Of a DNA stretch of 64,000 bases, positions 41,822 to 50,514 are shown one piece after another. Source of the DNA: an uncultured bacterium (GTDB lineage Bacteria > Bacteroidota > Bacteroidia > Bacteroidales > Bacteroidaceae); assembly GCA_905215345.1 (NCBI GenBank), contig CAJMPR010000004.1, positions 124,001-188,000 of the forward strand, given 5' to 3'. Below the pieces are notes generated by a model. That model made no database searches, was not told the DNA's origin, and was given only the letters and a program-made list of their open reading frames with translations. The position numbers and the translations under genes were made by a program. Within the stretch, counting starts at the first letter, position 1. Each line of letters begins with the position of its first letter.

Positions 41822-42886
41822 TTACCGTCTGGTCTTGTTGCGTTCAGCTTCTTTCTTTTCTTTCTCCTTTTCTTCTATATCTTTCAGCTTTTTCCTAATG
41901 GCCTCTTCAGTCATGTCTTTTCCTTCAATTATTCCGGAAGGGCTGAGGAGTACATTGGCCGGTAGAGCCTGTATGGAAAATTGCTTGGCTATTTCTGTAT
42001 TCCAACCGGAGAAGTCACATACCTGTTCCCATTTAAGTGTATCTGCTTCGATGGCTTTCTGCCATTTCTCTTTCTCTATATCTAAGGAAACACCTAAAAG
42101 AGCAAACTTTTTGTTCTTCTGCTCCTTTTTATAGATTCTACGGAAAGTAGCATTGTTGTTTCGGCTTGTTGTATCCCAGGAAGCCCAGAAATGTATTAAT
42201 AAATATTGGTCCTTGAAATCGGAACGATTTATTTGTTTCCCCTTAGCATTAGGAAGATGAAAGTATGCAGCTGTTTTTCCAACGGCAGTTTTCTCCGCTT
42301 CTTGAATTCGGACTAAAAGTTCGTCAATATATGGACGGTCTTTCAATTCCCCAGTCATTTGTTCGGTAAGCTTTTTAATTTGGGTATAATCCGGTTCTGT
42401 CTTTTGTACAAAATACTTGTCTAATAAATAGATACTGACTAATGAGGAATGATGACTATTAATAAATTCATCGGCTTTCTCTTCCAATACTTTTTCTGAA
42501 GGTTTGCCCAATCCACTTAAATCTTTTTGGAAAGAAGTTAGTTCTTCGTTGGGAGTATTACCATTTATTTCTAAATGATTAAGGCCTGTTGATACCCCTT
42601 TAATCTGTATCTTGTCTCCTTTATCCATAAAAAGTGGATATTGAGTACCATTACTGAATAGCAGCCAGGTTGCAACTAATGTATCCGGTGAAAGAGTTGC
42701 CGAGAATTTGTCATTCTCAACGATAAGAGTATCTATGCGGTCGTACATTTTGTCTGCACCATAGATATAAAGGGTGTCATTCCCCAATCCTTTGATTTCA
42801 CCGTTTAAACTAACGGCATTGCCTTTTTTACCACTGCAAGCGGACAATATAATAAGGAGGAAATAAACAAGATAAATATTCTTCAT
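41822..42886 (-). CDS. TlpA-like lipoprotein lacking the CxxC active site
   Basis: About 354 residues when started at MKNIYLVYFL (base 42886), which gives a lipoprotein signal (LLIILSAC). A DUF4369-type beta domain (about 25-130) is followed by a helical part and a thioredoxin-like domain (about 215-335) with YLLIHFWASWDTTSRN. In TlpA/ResA relatives this is WASWCxPC; here Asp (near residue 238), Thr, Thr and Ser replace it, so thiol redox activity is not expected. The C-terminus is a Lys/Glu coiled coil. The domain may bind rather than reduce a partner. Confidence 0.8.
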   Translation of the reverse strand: MKNIYLVYFLLIILSACSGKKGNAVSLNGEIKGLGNDTLYIYGADKMYDRIDTLIVENDKFSATLSPDTLVATWLLFSNGTQYPLFMDKGDKIQIKGVSTGLNHLEINGNTPNEELTSFQKDLSGLGKPSEKVLEEKADEFINSHHSSLVSIYLLDKYFVQKTEPDYTQIKKLTEQMTGELKDRPYIDELLVRIQEAEKTAVGKTAAYFHLPNAKGKQINRSDFKDQYLLIHFWASWDTTSRNNNATFRRIYKKEQKNKKFALLGVSLDIEKEKWQKAIEADTLKWEQVCDFSGWNTEIAKQFSIQALPANVLLSPSGIIEGKDMTEEAIRKKLKDIEEKEKEKKEAERNKTRR

Positions 42887-42936
42887 ATCGGTTTCTTCTG
42901 ATACTTTGTTGCGAAAGTACTTCTTTTTGATGTGAA

Positions 42937-42973
42937 TAAAAAAAAATGCCCGACATATTTCTATGCCGGGCAT
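42937..42973 (-). terminator. Rho-independent terminator of the TPR lipoprotein gene
   Basis: ATGCCCG (42946-42952) and CGGGCAT (42967-42973), with inner CATA/TATG pairs, form a strong hairpin. On the minus strand it is followed by a run of nine or so T. It lies 23 bases past the stop codon of the gene at 42996-44687. Confidence 0.88.
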
Positions 42974-42995
42974 CCCTTTTCATCTATAACCTTTA

Positions 42996-44687
42996 TTATT
43001 TGATGATATTCATAAAGTCTGCATTCGTGAAATATTTGGAGAATTCCAAATCAGAAGCAGCTTTCTTAGCTAATGAAGAATCTTTAGCAACAGCGTTCTT
43101 CAAGTTATCCATAACCATAGAAGCGTTGTTAGTTCTTGCACCTACTACAGCCATCAGATAATCAGTGTAAGCATCCGGTTTAGCGATGTTAGCCAAAGTG
43201 TTTTTAGCTTTGTTGTAGTCCTTAGCCAGAATCTGTGCCAAAGCTGCACTGTTAGTCTTAGTATCACCGAAAGCGTTTATAGCTCTATCGTATTGGCCTT
43301 GAGCTACATACAGGTTACCCAATGCTTCGTTCAGTTCTTTAGCACCGGAAGCTTTGCTCAGGTAAGATTCAGAAGCAGCTTTGTCACCCTTAATCAAAGC
43401 GATAAGACCCATGTTCATGTTAGCTTCAGCAGAATCCTTGATAGACAAAGATTTCTTGAAGTATCCTTCAGCTTTGTCTACGTTGCCAGCTTGATAAGCC
43501 AGTCTACCTAGGTTGTTGTATGCACGGTAATCGTTAGGATAGATTTGAGTAGCTTTGATGAAGATAGCTTCTTGCTTAGCAGGATCGTTAGTCAAAGTAG
43601 TAGCATAAAGCAACTCTTCGATATTCAATTGTTTAGCATCGCTGTCAGCCAAAGCTGCGATTTCTTCGTCAGACTTACCGATAACGTCATAGTTCAAAGT
43701 CAAACGTGAACGACGTAATTGCGGAAGAACTTCGTCAGCCAAAGTTTTGTAAACTGAAGAAATATTCTTGATTTCTTGTTCTCTTTGTTCAGGATCAGCA
43801 TACATAGATAATACGCGCAGAATCAATTCTTTGTCCTGGATGTTAGATTTGCTAACCAATTCCTGGAAACCTTCCCAGTCCTGTGCGGTATATTTAGTAT
43901 CTACAGCAGCGTCAATTTTAGCTTTCTTCAAGTCTTTGTTGATGATCTTAGCTGTGTTGTCTTGACGATTTTCAGCCAAACCGGTATTCAACTTAACACC
44001 ACCATCAGGAGAAGCATAAGCAGAGATTTCGATGTTGTTGATTTTCTTGTTAGCTGCATCATTTACATTCTTAGTTTCTTCGTTGAATGCTTTTGCGGTT
44101 TTCAGTTCGCTTGCACGTACATTTGCCTGTTGGATCAAAAACATGATGTTTGCATCATATTTTTCCTTGATGATACGTTGGAAAGCGTCGTCACCGTTAG
44201 CCGGATTAGCGCTGCCCAAAGTTTGTCCGAGCAATTCAGAAGTAGAGATAACACCGTCAGCTACTTTTACAGCAGGAATTGTGATTTCTTTCTTGCCTAC
44301 TTTAGCTTTAAATTCCAGATACAGTTCTGATTTAGCCATTTCAGGAACATAATCGAAAGAAGTCTTCATTGTATAGCTACCACCAGTCTTGTAAGAGATA
44401 GTCTGATCGTTGCCTTCAACTTTTTCGCCTTGGAATACAGCCGGTTGACCTTTAGCTTCACCGCCATTCCATCTTAAAACCGGAGTAACTTCTACTACAG
44501 CGTTCTTCTTGAAATACTTTTCAGGGAATTTACCGTTAATTGTAGCGGGAACCTTACCACCTACGGCTTCCAATACTTGAGGAGTCACTGTGAAATAGTC
44601 AGAAGACAATTCACCCATTTTGCTGCTGCATGATGTCAAAACAGCAACAAGTGCCACTAACAAAGGCAGATACAATTTTTTAGTCAT
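42996..44687 (-). CDS. TPR lipoprotein with an OmpA-like segment
   Basis: A 563-residue lipoprotein (ALVAVLTSC, Cys 20). Residues about 30-140 are beta-rich; about 170-330 hold an OmpA-like segment with IEISAYASPDGGVKLNTGLAENRQ; about 350-520 contain tetratricopeptide repeats (YRAYNNLGRLAYQAGNVDKA). Codon use and the strong terminator suggest high expression. The plan (lipid anchor, OmpA-type fold, TPR) recalls outer-membrane assembly or gliding-type scaffold proteins such as PorE relatives, but the precise role is unknown. The long AT-rich upstream gap (44688-44822) shares the promoter region with the end of xerD. Confidence 0.8.
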   Translation of the reverse strand: MTKKLYLPLLVALVAVLTSCSSKMGELSSDYFTVTPQVLEAVGGKVPATINGKFPEKYFKKNAVVEVTPVLRWNGGEAKGQPAVFQGEKVEGNDQTISYKTGGSYTMKTSFDYVPEMAKSELYLEFKAKVGKKEITIPAVKVADGVISTSELLGQTLGSANPANGDDAFQRIIKEKYDANIMFLIQQANVRASELKTAKAFNEETKNVNDAANKKINNIEISAYASPDGGVKLNTGLAENRQDNTAKIINKDLKKAKIDAAVDTKYTAQDWEGFQELVSKSNIQDKELILRVLSMYADPEQREQEIKNISSVYKTLADEVLPQLRRSRLTLNYDVIGKSDEEIAALADSDAKQLNIEELLYATTLTNDPAKQEAIFIKATQIYPNDYRAYNNLGRLAYQAGNVDKAEGYFKKSLSIKDSAEANMNMGLIALIKGDKAASESYLSKASGAKELNEALGNLYVAQGQYDRAINAFGDTKTNSAALAQILAKDYNKAKNTLANIAKPDAYTDYLMAVVGARTNNASMVMDNLKNAVAKDSSLAKKAASDLEFSKYFTNADFMNIIK

Positions 44688-44822
44688 TTTAGATATAAAT
44701 TAATTGTTTGTAATTGAAATTTATCTATTCACAATTGGTCGCTATACAGCTATATATATAGCCTCGCAAAGATATTAATTCTCCCGTCAATTTGTTAATA
44801 ATACTGTTACATTTATTATATT

Positions 44823-45773
44823 TTAATAAACTTCGTGCTCTTTTCGGTATTTAATATTGCGTGGATGATGTTCGATTATCTCACTTCGCAACATATTCCG
44901 GTCGATATGAGTATAAATTTCAGTGGTAGCTATGGATTCATGTCCAAGCATGCATTGAATAGCCCGTAAATTAGCCCCGCCTTCCAATAGATGGGTTGCA
45001 AAAGAGTGACGAAAGGTATGCGGACTTATATTTTTGGTAATGCCGGCCTCTCGGGCCAGTTCTTTAATCATGTGAAACACCATGATACGGGAAATCCCTT
45101 TTCCCCATCGTGCAAGGAAGACATAATCTTCGTATTCCTTTTTGATTTTCCATTGATTACGGCTTAAGAACCAATTATTTATCTCCTTAATGGCGCGTGG
45201 GGAAATGGGAACCAGGCGTTGCTTGCTGCCCTTGCCTTCTACCTTTATAAAACCTTCTTCAAAGTACAGGTCGGACAACTTCAGGTTGCAGAGTTCGGAT
45301 ACGCGTAATCCACAGCTATACAATGTTTCAAGGATAGCCCGGTTGCGATGTCCTTCGTTAGTGCTTACATCAACGGCTGATATAATTCTGTCAATCTCCT
45401 CTACTGTTAATACTTCCGGTAGTTTGAATCCGATTTTCGGACCTTCCAGTAATTCGCCGGGATCGGCCTCCAGATAATCTGCAATTACAAGAAAATGGAA
45501 AAAGGACTTGATGCCCGATAGGATACGGGCTTGTGAACGTGGATGTATGCCAATGTCATGTAGTCCTGCCGCAAAGTGTTGCAGGTCGTCTAACGTAACA
45601 TGGAGTAATTCAATATTTTCTCCGTGCAAGAAGTGTAAAAGCTTCTGTAAGTCCGTCATATAGGCATCGAATGTGTTAGCTGAAAGTGATTTTTCCAACT
45701 TTAGATATTGTTGATACTTTCTGATTATCAACGCTTGCTTTTCCTCTTTTGTTGATTTTCCTTCTGCTCTCAT
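44823..45773 (-). CDS. xerD: Tyrosine recombinase XerD
   Basis: A 316-residue site-specific recombinase. The N-terminal SAM-like core-binding domain covers about 15-105. The catalytic domain has Arg in CGLRVSELCNL, Lys in GKGSKQR, HTFRHSFATHLLEGG (His and Arg), LGHESIATTEIYTH with the second His and the nucleophilic Tyr. This is the standard XerD set, used to resolve chromosome dimers at dif. It is a single chromosomal gene with no attachment sites or phage genes around it. It is divergent from aroQ. Confidence 0.92.
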   Translation of the reverse strand: MRAEGKSTKEEKQALIIRKYQQYLKLEKSLSANTFDAYMTDLQKLLHFLHGENIELLHVTLDDLQHFAAGLHDIGIHPRSQARILSGIKSFFHFLVIADYLEADPGELLEGPKIGFKLPEVLTVEEIDRIISAVDVSTNEGHRNRAILETLYSCGLRVSELCNLKLSDLYFEEGFIKVEGKGSKQRLVPISPRAIKEINNWFLSRNQWKIKKEYEDYVFLARWGKGISRIMVFHMIKELAREAGITKNISPHTFRHSFATHLLEGGANLRAIQCMLGHESIATTEIYTHIDRNMLRSEIIEHHPRNIKYRKEHEVY

Positions 45774-45884
45774 CTTTCTTTTTCTACCTTTATACTATCC
45801 GTTTTGTTCCCGGTTTTGATAAATTCCTCCTGTTCATAAAAGAAAACAAGCTTTCTCTTACTTCACTAAATCAGAATTTTGCAT

Positions 45885-45892
45885 TATCTTTG
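45885..45892 (+). promoter_or_regulatory. Candidate -7 box for aroQ-pyk
   Basis: TATCTTTG matches TAnnTTTG and lies 49 bases upstream of the aroQ start codon. No good -33 box is seen. Confidence 0.55.
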
Positions 45893-45940
45893 CACCTTGA
45901 AAAGTTGTTCTTTGTGGACAAAGGTATAAAAAATTGTGTT

Positions 45941-46363
45941 ATGAGGATACAAATTATTAACGGGCCTAACATAAATCTGTTAGGTAAACGTGAACCTTCC
46001 ATTTATGGTAGTGTTACTTTTGAAGACTACTTGGGTGAACTCCGTAGTAGATATACGGATGTGCAAATAGAGTATTTCCAGTCTAATATCGAGGGAGAAC
46101 TGATAGATAAGATACAGCAGGTTGGTTTTGATGTGGATGGAATTATATTGAATGCGGGTGCGTATACTCATACATCCATTGCTTTGCAAGACGCTATCCG
46201 TTCGGTCACTTCTCCGGTGATTGAGGTACATATCTCCAATGTGCATGCCCGTGAGCCATTTCGTCATGTATCCATGATAGCATGTGCCTGTAAGGGAGTC
46301 ATTTGCGGATTTGGATTGAACTCCTACCGTTTGGCTTTGGAGGCGTTAAAGGAATTAATATAA
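45941..46363 (+). CDS. aroQ: 3-dehydroquinate dehydratase, type II
   Basis: A 140-residue enzyme started at MRIQIINGPN (base 45941); a longer frame upstream exists but is outside the family. The active-site features are INGPNINLLGKREPSIYG (with the catalytic Tyr), ILNAGAYTHTSIAL and HISNVHAREPFRHVS. It converts 3-dehydroquinate to 3-dehydroshikimate in aromatic amino acid synthesis and forms dodecamers. Pyruvate kinase follows after 15 bases; both belong to routes that use phosphoenolpyruvate. Confidence 0.95.
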   Translation: MRIQIINGPNINLLGKREPSIYGSVTFEDYLGELRSRYTDVQIEYFQSNIEGELIDKIQQVGFDVDGIILNAGAYTHTSIALQDAIRSVTSPVIEVHISNVHAREPFRHVSMIACACKGVICGFGLNSYRLALEALKELI

Positions 46364-46378
46364 AATAGGTATAAGATT

Positions 46379-47836
46379 ATGTTATTGAAACAAACTAAAA
46401 TCGTTGCAACGATTTCCGACCAACGTTGTGACGTTGACTTTATAAAACAGTTGTTCGATGCAGGACTGAATGTAGTGCGTATGAATACAGCACACCTTGG
46501 ACGCGAGGGCGCTGAAAAACTGATAAATAATGTGCGTACGGTTTCTAATCGTATCGCTATCCTGATGGATACGAAAGGTCCTGAAGTGCGTACGACCGTA
46601 CTTACCGAACCTATTCCTTTCAAAACAGGTGACCGTGTAAAAGTAGTGGGTAATCCTGACCAGGAGACCACCCGGGAATGTATTTCGGTCTCATATCCTA
46701 ATTTTGTACATGATTTGAATGTAGATGGTCATATCCTCATTGATGACGGAGATCTGGAACTGGTAGTCGTGGAAAAGACTCCTGATTATTTGCTTTGCGA
46801 GGTTCAGAATGAAGCAACCTTGGGGAGCCGTAAAAGTGTTAACGTGCCGGGTGTGCGTATCAATCTGCCTTCTTTGACCGAGAAAGACCGTACTAATATC
46901 CTTTACGCTATTGAGAAAGATATAGATTTTATCGCTCACTCTTTTGTACGTAATAAGCAGGATATCCTTGACATAAAAGCTATTCTTGATGCTCACAACA
47001 GCGATATCCGTATCATCGCTAAGATTGAAAACCAGGAAGGCGTAGACAATATTGATGAAATTCTGGAAGTAGCCGACGGCGTGATGGTGGCTCGTGGTGA
47101 CCTAGGTATTGAAGTGCCGCAGGAGCGTATTCCGGGTATTCAGCGTGTATTGATTCGTAAATGTATCCTGGCAAAGAAGCCGGTAATTGTTGCTACCCAG
47201 ATGCTTCACACCATGATTTCCAATCCGCGTCCTACCCGTGCCGAAGTAACTGACATTGCTAATGCTATCTATTACCGCACGGATGCTTTGATGTTGAGCG
47301 GTGAGACTGCTTACGGCAAATATCCTGTTGAAGCGGTAAAAACGATGACGAAAGTAGCTGCACAGGCTGAAAAAGATAAATTGGGTGAGAATGATATCCG
47401 CATCCCATTGGATGAGAACAGCAACGATGTGACGGCTTATCTTGCCAAGCAAGCTGTGAAAGCTACCACGAAATTGAAAATCCGTGCTATCATTACCGAT
47501 AGTTATAGTGGACGTACCGCCCGTAATCTTGCTGCTTTCCGTGGTAAGTTCCCGGTACTTGCCATCTGTTATAAAGAAAAGACCATGCGGCATCTGGCAC
47601 TTTCTTATGGTGTTGAAGCTATTTATATGCCGGAGCTCGCCAATGGGCAAGAATACTATTTCGCCGCCTTGCGCCGTCTGCTGAAAGAAGGACGTCTTTG
47701 TTCTACCGATATGGTGGGCTATCTGAGTAGCGGCAAGGAAGGGACACAAACTTCATTCTTGGAAATCAATGTGGTAGAAGACGCTTTGAAGCATGCCCAA
47801 GATAGTGTGCTGCCAAACAGTAACAGATACCTTTAA
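46379..47836 (+). CDS. pyk: Pyruvate kinase
   Basis: A 485-residue enzyme with the expected barrel (MDTKGPEVRT; IAKIENQEGVDN with the catalytic Lys; MVARGDLGIEVP; MLSGETAYGKYP) and a C-terminal regulatory domain. It makes pyruvate and ATP from phosphoenolpyruvate and ADP. The N-terminal signature reads MNTAHLG instead of the more common MNFSHG, a variant worth noting but in a position where the fold is otherwise intact. It is co-transcribed with aroQ. Confidence 0.96.
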   Translation: MLLKQTKIVATISDQRCDVDFIKQLFDAGLNVVRMNTAHLGREGAEKLINNVRTVSNRIAILMDTKGPEVRTTVLTEPIPFKTGDRVKVVGNPDQETTRECISVSYPNFVHDLNVDGHILIDDGDLELVVVEKTPDYLLCEVQNEATLGSRKSVNVPGVRINLPSLTEKDRTNILYAIEKDIDFIAHSFVRNKQDILDIKAILDAHNSDIRIIAKIENQEGVDNIDEILEVADGVMVARGDLGIEVPQERIPGIQRVLIRKCILAKKPVIVATQMLHTMISNPRPTRAEVTDIANAIYYRTDALMLSGETAYGKYPVEAVKTMTKVAAQAEKDKLGENDIRIPLDENSNDVTAYLAKQAVKATTKLKIRAIITDSYSGRTARNLAAFRGKFPVLAICYKEKTMRHLALSYGVEAIYMPELANGQEYYFAALRRLLKEGRLCSTDMVGYLSSGKEGTQTSFLEINVVEDALKHAQDSVLPNSNRYL

Positions 47837-47837
47837 A

Positions 47838-47919
47838 AGTGATTAGTGATTGGTGATTAGTGATTTACGATATGATAGCGTAATTACTAATCACCAATTA
47901 CTAATCACTAATCACTTAA
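47838..47919. repeat. GTGATTA-word repeats in an inverted pair
   Basis: Four copies of GTGATTA(G/T) words (AGTGATTAGTGATTGGTGAT) are followed after a short centre by their complement (ACTAATCACCAATTACTAAT). The 80 bases can fold into one long hairpin between pyk and the methyltransferase gene. Confidence 0.75.
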
Positions 47920-47922
47920 TAT

Positions 47923-48552
47923 ATGACTCTTGACGATTACATTCTACAGCATATTGACGAAGAAGGAGACTATCTGAAAGCTCTTTATCGCAATACGCAA
48001 CTTAAGTTGCTTTATCCCCGTATGGCTTCGGGGCATTTGCAAGGACGGATGTTGAAGATGTTCGTAAGAATGATATGTCCCCGGCAAATATTGGAAATAG
48101 GGACATATAGCGGTTATTCAGCTTTGTGCATGGCTGAAGGATTGCCGGAGAACGGGATGTTGCATACATTTGAGATTAATGATGAGCAAGAAGACTTCAC
48201 TCGTCCCTGGTTGGAAAATTCGCCTTATGCTGATAAGATAAAATTCTATATTGGGGATGCTTTGGAATGTGTTCCCCGATTGGGAATTACTTTCGACCTT
48301 GTGTTTATAGACGGAGATAAGCGTAAGTATATGGAGTATTATGAAATGGCATTGTCCCATCTTTCTTCCGGTGGATATATTATTGCCGATAATACATTGT
48401 GGGATGGTCATGTTTTGGAGGAACAGCCACATGCTTCTGACTTGCAAACAATCCGTATCAAAGAATTCAATGATAAAGTAGTGCAAGACAACCGCGTGGA
48501 AAAAGTGATTCTTCCCTTGCGTGACGGTTTGACGATAATCCGTAAAAAATGA
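47923..48552 (+). CDS. SAM-dependent O-methyltransferase
   Basis: A 209-residue enzyme of the catechol/caffeoyl-CoA O-methyltransferase family. It has the SAM-binding motif ILEIGTYSGYSALCMAEGL, the acidic FIDGDKRKYMEYYEMAL with metal-binding Asp, and ADNTLWDGHV with Asp-Asn. The family methylates small aromatic compounds or, in some bacteria, tRNA. It is preceded by a hairpin and followed convergently by the sensor gene. The physiological substrate is unknown. Confidence 0.88.
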   Translation: MTLDDYILQHIDEEGDYLKALYRNTQLKLLYPRMASGHLQGRMLKMFVRMICPRQILEIGTYSGYSALCMAEGLPENGMLHTFEINDEQEDFTRPWLENSPYADKIKFYIGDALECVPRLGITFDLVFIDGDKRKYMEYYEMALSHLSSGGYIIADNTLWDGHVLEEQPHASDLQTIRIKEFNDKVVQDNRVEKVILPLRDGLTIIRKK

Positions 48553-48564
48553 TTATCAGATGAA

Positions 48565-50514
48565 TTATATCGGGTAGATAATGTATACCACTTTCTTACC
48601 GCCTTCTTCCAGTACCTTATAACTTCCTTTAAACGCTTCTATATAGAGGCGATTGATATTATGCAGAATGTGCTGTTCCTGTTCGTCTTCCCAACACTGA
48701 TATAACGGACTACCTTTTACAGCGATAATCAGATGCTTGTTCTCTACATTTAAACAGTATTCTATTTTGGGAACTTCACCCGTGTAGTCACTCGATACGG
48801 ATAAGAGAGTTGTGAGCGTTTTGAGGAACCACTTGCTGTCGGCTTGTATTTCCAAAGTGTCCAGTTTTGTGTTAAACGTAGTTTCAGTGCTTCCGGGCAT
48901 CTGCATATCAACTATCATTTTCGCTTCCCGGCACATCTGGACTACTTCACATTCTTGCACGGTAAAACGCATCATACCGGCTTCAAGGCGTGATAAATCG
49001 AGGATATTATTTATCAGCGCTAATAGTTTGGTTGAATTCTTCTTTATGGTAATGGAATATTCTTCTATTTCTTTATCAGTAAGATCATCCTCGGAAGATA
49101 GTAATTCAGAAAATCCTACTACTGTATTTAGTGGTATACGTATCTCATAGGTAATGTTATGCAGGAAGCGTTCTTTCATTTTGTCCGCTGCTTCTACAGT
49201 TTCAAAGGCTTGGCGGGTTTCTTTTTCCGAACGTTTCAATAAACGCCGGATATAAGAAGCACGCACAATAGCAAAAATCAATACAAGAAGTATGATGGAT
49301 GCGGCAATAACTTGTATATAACGGTGCCTCTTCGTGAGTTTTTCCTTTTCCAACAACATCTTCTGGATTTTATAATTCGCCTGATGGGCTTCTTTGTGTC
49401 GTTGCAGTATATCCTGATTTAAGGAATCTCCGACGAGGGCTGCTGTCCGGTATGCATTAGCGGCGTCTTTATAACGTCCGACTTCCATCAAGGCCCTGGC
49501 TCGCATTTTAAGTATCCTGTTTTCACTGATCGGATCACCACCTTTACAGGCGGCTAAAGCAAGGTCAAACTCCTTGAAACACTTATCCCATTCCTTGGTA
49601 GATTTATAATAGGTCGCCCAAAGAGCATGGTAACTGATATAAGTAAAGAGATAGTTGTCTTCACTGTAATATTCCTGAGCTTTTTTTAAATGTTCATTAA
49701 AGTTCTTCTCATCTTCGATTTGCATATAAATATTACAGAAAGATATTTCTAAATCCAAAAAGGCTGACTTGAAAGTTGCGGTTAAAGGTACGACATCCTT
49801 GGACATTTCGGTAAGAATCTCATGCTGTTTGTTAAGTTCATTGAGGGCCTGAGGATATTTCTTTTGTTCTCGATAAACCTTGCTTAGATTTCTGTGTATT
49901 ATCAACAGCGCATCATTGTTCGCCGTCGGATTTTTCTTAATTGCGCGCTCATAAACCATAATGCTTTCATCATACTTTCCGGTAGATTCATATGCATTCG
50001 CTAATGCAAGGTCTGCAATGAAATCTCCGCCTTTGTATTTAAGGCGGCTTGCTTCAACACTCATTTCTTTTGCCTGCATAATAGCGTATTCGGTGTCACC
50101 GAGCACGCAATGTGTTCCAAGTACGGAGTACCATATTGTATAGTAGAATTCATAAATTTTATATTTATAACTCGCCTCTTTCAGTATTGAGAGCCTTTCT
50201 TTCAATCTGGGTAAATTGGAATCCCACTCATAGTGGCGACAATAATCATACAGAGTCCATATCTCTTCCTTGTGCAAATCTTTTTGTATGCAAAGTGCAA
50301 GAGCGGAGTCTAAATATTCAGTGGCGGATTTCTGCCCGATATGTTCCTGGAATACTTTTCGCAAATATTGAGAGCGGAGGGAGTCGACACGTATTCCGGA
50401 GGCAACCTGGAAAATACTGTCTCTTAATTCCTTGTCTGTGGCAGTTGATGCATATACTCTTGGAGATAATAGCGTAATGACTCCCCAAAGTAGAGTGAAT
50501 ATTATTTTTCTCAT
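48565..50514 (-). CDS. TPR sensor with degenerate histidine kinase domain
   Basis: A 649-residue protein started at MRKIIFTLLWG (base 50514). The periplasmic part (about 20-390) is built of TPR-like helical repeats, a membrane helix lies at about 395-420, and a kinase-like part follows. The phosphoacceptor site, HEIRTPLN in active kinases, reads YEIRIPLN with Tyr at about residue 456 (codon at 49147-49149). The ATPase half lacks recognisable N, G1 and G2 boxes. It therefore cannot autophosphorylate in the normal way. Its start overlaps the stop of the intact kinase by four bases (ATGA), so the two are made together. Confidence 0.85.
   Translation of the reverse strand: MRKIIFTLLWGVITLLSPRVYASTATDKELRDSIFQVASGIRVDSLRSQYLRKVFQEHIGQKSATEYLDSALALCIQKDLHKEEIWTLYDYCRHYEWDSNLPRLKERLSILKEASYKYKIYEFYYTIWYSVLGTHCVLGDTEYAIMQAKEMSVEASRLKYKGGDFIADLALANAYESTGKYDESIMVYERAIKKNPTANNDALLIIHRNLSKVYREQKKYPQALNELNKQHEILTEMSKDVVPLTATFKSAFLDLEISFCNIYMQIEDEKNFNEHLKKAQEYYSEDNYLFTYISYHALWATYYKSTKEWDKCFKEFDLALAACKGGDPISENRILKMRARALMEVGRYKDAANAYRTAALVGDSLNQDILQRHKEAHQANYKIQKMLLEKEKLTKRHRYIQVIAASIILLVLIFAIVRASYIRRLLKRSEKETRQAFETVEAADKMKERFLHNITYEIRIPLNTVVGFSELLSSEDDLTDKEIEEYSITIKKNSTKLLALINNILDLSRLEAGMMRFTVQECEVVQMCREAKMIVDMQMPGSTETTFNTKLDTLEIQADSKWFLKTLTTLLSVSSDYTGEVPKIEYCLNVENKHLIIAVKGSPLYQCWEDEQEQHILHNINRLYIEAFKGSYKVLEEGGKKVVYIIYPI

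Noticed and set aside
44823..45773. Tyrosine recombinase as integrase of a mobile element
   Set aside because: Length and motifs fit chromosomal XerD, and no att repeats, relaxase or phage genes are nearby.
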